Source of the DNA: Actinomycetota bacterium
GTDB lineage: Bacteria > Actinomycetota > Acidimicrobiia > Acidimicrobiales > CADCTF01
Assembly: GCA_019348305.1 (NCBI GenBank)
Contig: JAHWJQ010000025.1
Coordinates: 1-15,980 of the forward strand
Length of the DNA: 15,980 nt
Direction: 5' to 3'
The translations under genes and the position numbers were made by a program. Position 1 is the stretch's first letter. Each line of letters begins with the position of its first letter. The notes beneath the pieces are model-generated. The model did no database searches and was not told where the DNA came from. It was given only the letters and a program-made list of their open reading frames with translations. Positions 14,761 to 15,980 of the stretch are shown one piece after another.

Positions 14761-15861
14761 ATGGGGGGGCGGCGGGTGGGCGTGGCATTGGCGATCGTCG
14801 CGCTGCTGGTGAACCTGTCGGGCTGTGGCGACCGCGCCGTCCCGCCCGACCAGCAGGTGCGGCCGAAGCTGCCCATGGCCCTCTCGGCCCATGCCTCGGC
14901 CCAGCGGAGCCCGCTCGCCACGGCCGGCGAGGCCGCCTCGCCGGTGCCCCCCGACCACCCCGTCGAGTACCGCCTGGCGCCGGGGGTGGAGGCGCCGGCA
15001 CGCTCGGCGGCCGCCTACCGGCTGCTGCCCGAGGAGGTCGACCGCCAACGGGTCGCCCGCCTGGCCCGGGCGCTGGGCCTGGAAGCTGGAGTTCAGGGGC
15101 CCGACAACGGCATCTTCACGGTCGTGTCGGGCACCACTCGACTGGTGGTGGAGCACGGCCGCTGGGACTACGTCCGCGACGCCGGCACGACGCCGTCCGA
15201 ACCGCCGGTCGACGCGCCCTGCCAGCCCGGTGAGGAGTGCCCGCCCCCACCGGAGCCGGCGGCCCTGGTGAGCATCCCGTCGGCCTCCGAGGCCGAAGAC
15301 AAGGCGCGCGAGTTCCTGTCCGACGCCGGCATCGACGTGCAGGGGGCCGACACCGTCATCGGCGAGGAGGCGACCTTCAGGCGCACCGTCACCTTCGTGC
15401 CCCAGGCGGGCGGGCGCCGCGTGCTCGGTCTGCAGACCTCGCTCACCTTCGGGGACCACGCGTAGGTCGAGCAGGGGAGCGGCTTCTTCGGCCATTTCCA
15501 GTCGGTGGGGGAGTACCCGTTGATCGGCCTCGAGGAGGCCCTGGATCGCTATCGGTCCGCCTCCGCCGGCGCCGGCATGGCGGGACCGGCGCAGGCCGAG
15601 GTGGTCGAGCTCACCGCCGTGGAACTGGTCCTGGAGGCGGTGCAGCCCTTCTGTCCCGGTGACACGGTGTACCTGGTGCCCACGTTCGCCTTCGACCCCG
15701 ACGGCGTCGTGGTGGTGCCCGCGGTCGCCGGCGAGGAACTGGTGGGGCCAGACCAGCCGGCGGAGCCGACGCCGGCGCCCTGCCGCGGCAACGAGGCGGT
15801 CACCGTCCCACCCGCCGGCTTGCCCGAGCCGGCCCCCCAACCCTGGACCGCCGAGCCCTGA
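14761..15861 (+). pseudogene. Putative lipoprotein gene interrupted by in-frame TAG
   Basis: One reading frame runs from ATG 14761 to TGA 15861 (367 codons) and is broken only by TAG at 15463-15465, codon 235. The first part starts with a lipoprotein signal peptide: 'MGGRRVGVALAIVALLVNLSGC', with lipobox LSGC and lipidated Cys22. The frame continues after the stop with normal codon bias: 'VEQGSGFFGHF', then 'VGEYPLIGLEEALDRY', then 'VYLVPTFAFDPDGVVVVPAV', which looks like the natural C-terminal domain of an actinobacterial secreted protein. So the two pieces are one gene, cut by a point change (for example TGG to TAG) or a sequencing error. GTG 14743 is an in-frame alternative start, but ATG 14761 has a better spaced G-rich site. 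No function is assigned. The first 234 residues may still be made as a truncated lipoprotein. Confidence 0.75.
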
Positions 15862-15895
15862 GCGTTTGGGCAGCCTGAACACCGCATGGCGAAGT

Positions 15896-15980
15896 TGTGA
15901 TCTCGCGGAACATCGCTGACACTTGATTTCGCGGGGCATCGCTGACACATGAGGACAGGCCGTGGACGCTGTGCCATGGC
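15896..15980 (+). mobile_element. Partial insertion sequence end, IS481-like
   Basis: From about 15896 the sequence starts TGTGAT, holds the two 26-bp repeats, and reaches a possible coding start at the window edge: 'gagga' at 15951-15955 followed by GTG 15962, encoding 'MDAVPW', or ATG 15949 in another frame. TGT-starting ends and an 'M..VPW'-type transposase opening fit the IS481 family as I recall it. The transposase body lies outside the window. The exact boundary and family are inferred; a non-mobile repeat is possible. Confidence 0.4.
15898..15949 (+). repeat. Two 26-bp tandem repeats at IS-like end
   Basis: The units 15898-15923 and 15924-15949 are head to tail and match at 22 of 26 positions, sharing the core catcgctgacac. 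The three inner differences are transitions (one C/T, two A/G); the last base also differs. Repeated motifs just inside an end are consistent with transposase-binding sites. Confidence 0.8.

Noticed and set aside
14335..15948. A 537-codon minus-strand frame opposite the end of ftsY and the lipoprotein gene
   Set aside because: Its product is Gly/Arg/His-rich with no recognisable motif, and the plus strand carries the FtsY GTPase motifs and a lipoprotein signal peptide. It is a shadow frame.

Overview
This is a high-GC window with strong GC bias at third codon positions. It reads as a chromosomal segment of an actinobacterium, probably of the Acidimicrobiia or a near relative. The evidence is a SepIVA-type division protein next to a DUF177 protein, the order rnc-mutM-smc-ftsY, an FtsY with an N-terminal membrane anchor, several GTG starts and possible leaderless-type promoters, and a secreted protein with 'GYWL..SDGG.F.FGDA' repeats, which are frequent in that group. 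The taxonomic call is an inference from gene content.

Left part (1-2223): a small ECF-like sigma factor is translationally coupled (GTGA overlap) to a one-pass membrane protein with a large outside domain, which looks like a sigma factor and membrane partner module. A previously easy-to-miss 58-residue zinc-ribbon gene lies on the minus strand at 2047-2223, convergent to that module and divergent from rsmD.

Central part (2242-11033): a dense plus-strand run of housekeeping genes: rsmD, coaD, sepIVA-like, DUF177 (YceD), rpmF, plsX, acpP, rnc, mutM, smc. Starts and stops overlap by 4 nt in rsmD-coaD-sepIVA, and the longest rnc reading frame overlaps acpP. The run joins ribosome maturation (RsmD, L32, RNase III), coenzyme A and acyl carrier supply (CoaD, AcpP), phospholipid precursor synthesis (PlsX), division-site envelope growth (SepIVA), DNA repair (MutM) and chromosome segregation (SMC).

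Right part (11034-15980): a secreted beta-propeller protein with six exact 42-residue C-terminal repeats sits between smc and ftsY, which are neighbours in many actinobacteria. A 130-bp, nearly perfect compound palindrome lies between it and ftsY and ends 11 bp before the ftsY start codon. After ftsY comes a lipoprotein gene whose frame is cut by one in-frame TAG at 15463-15465. The window ends in what looks like the outer end of an insertion sequence, with two 26-bp tandem repeats.

No rRNA, tRNA or CRISPR array was seen. No stretch over 300 bases lacks a gene. The unusual material is in the sigma module, the small zinc ribbon, the repeat protein with its palindrome, and the interrupted lipoprotein with the IS end; the rest is ordinary core genome.
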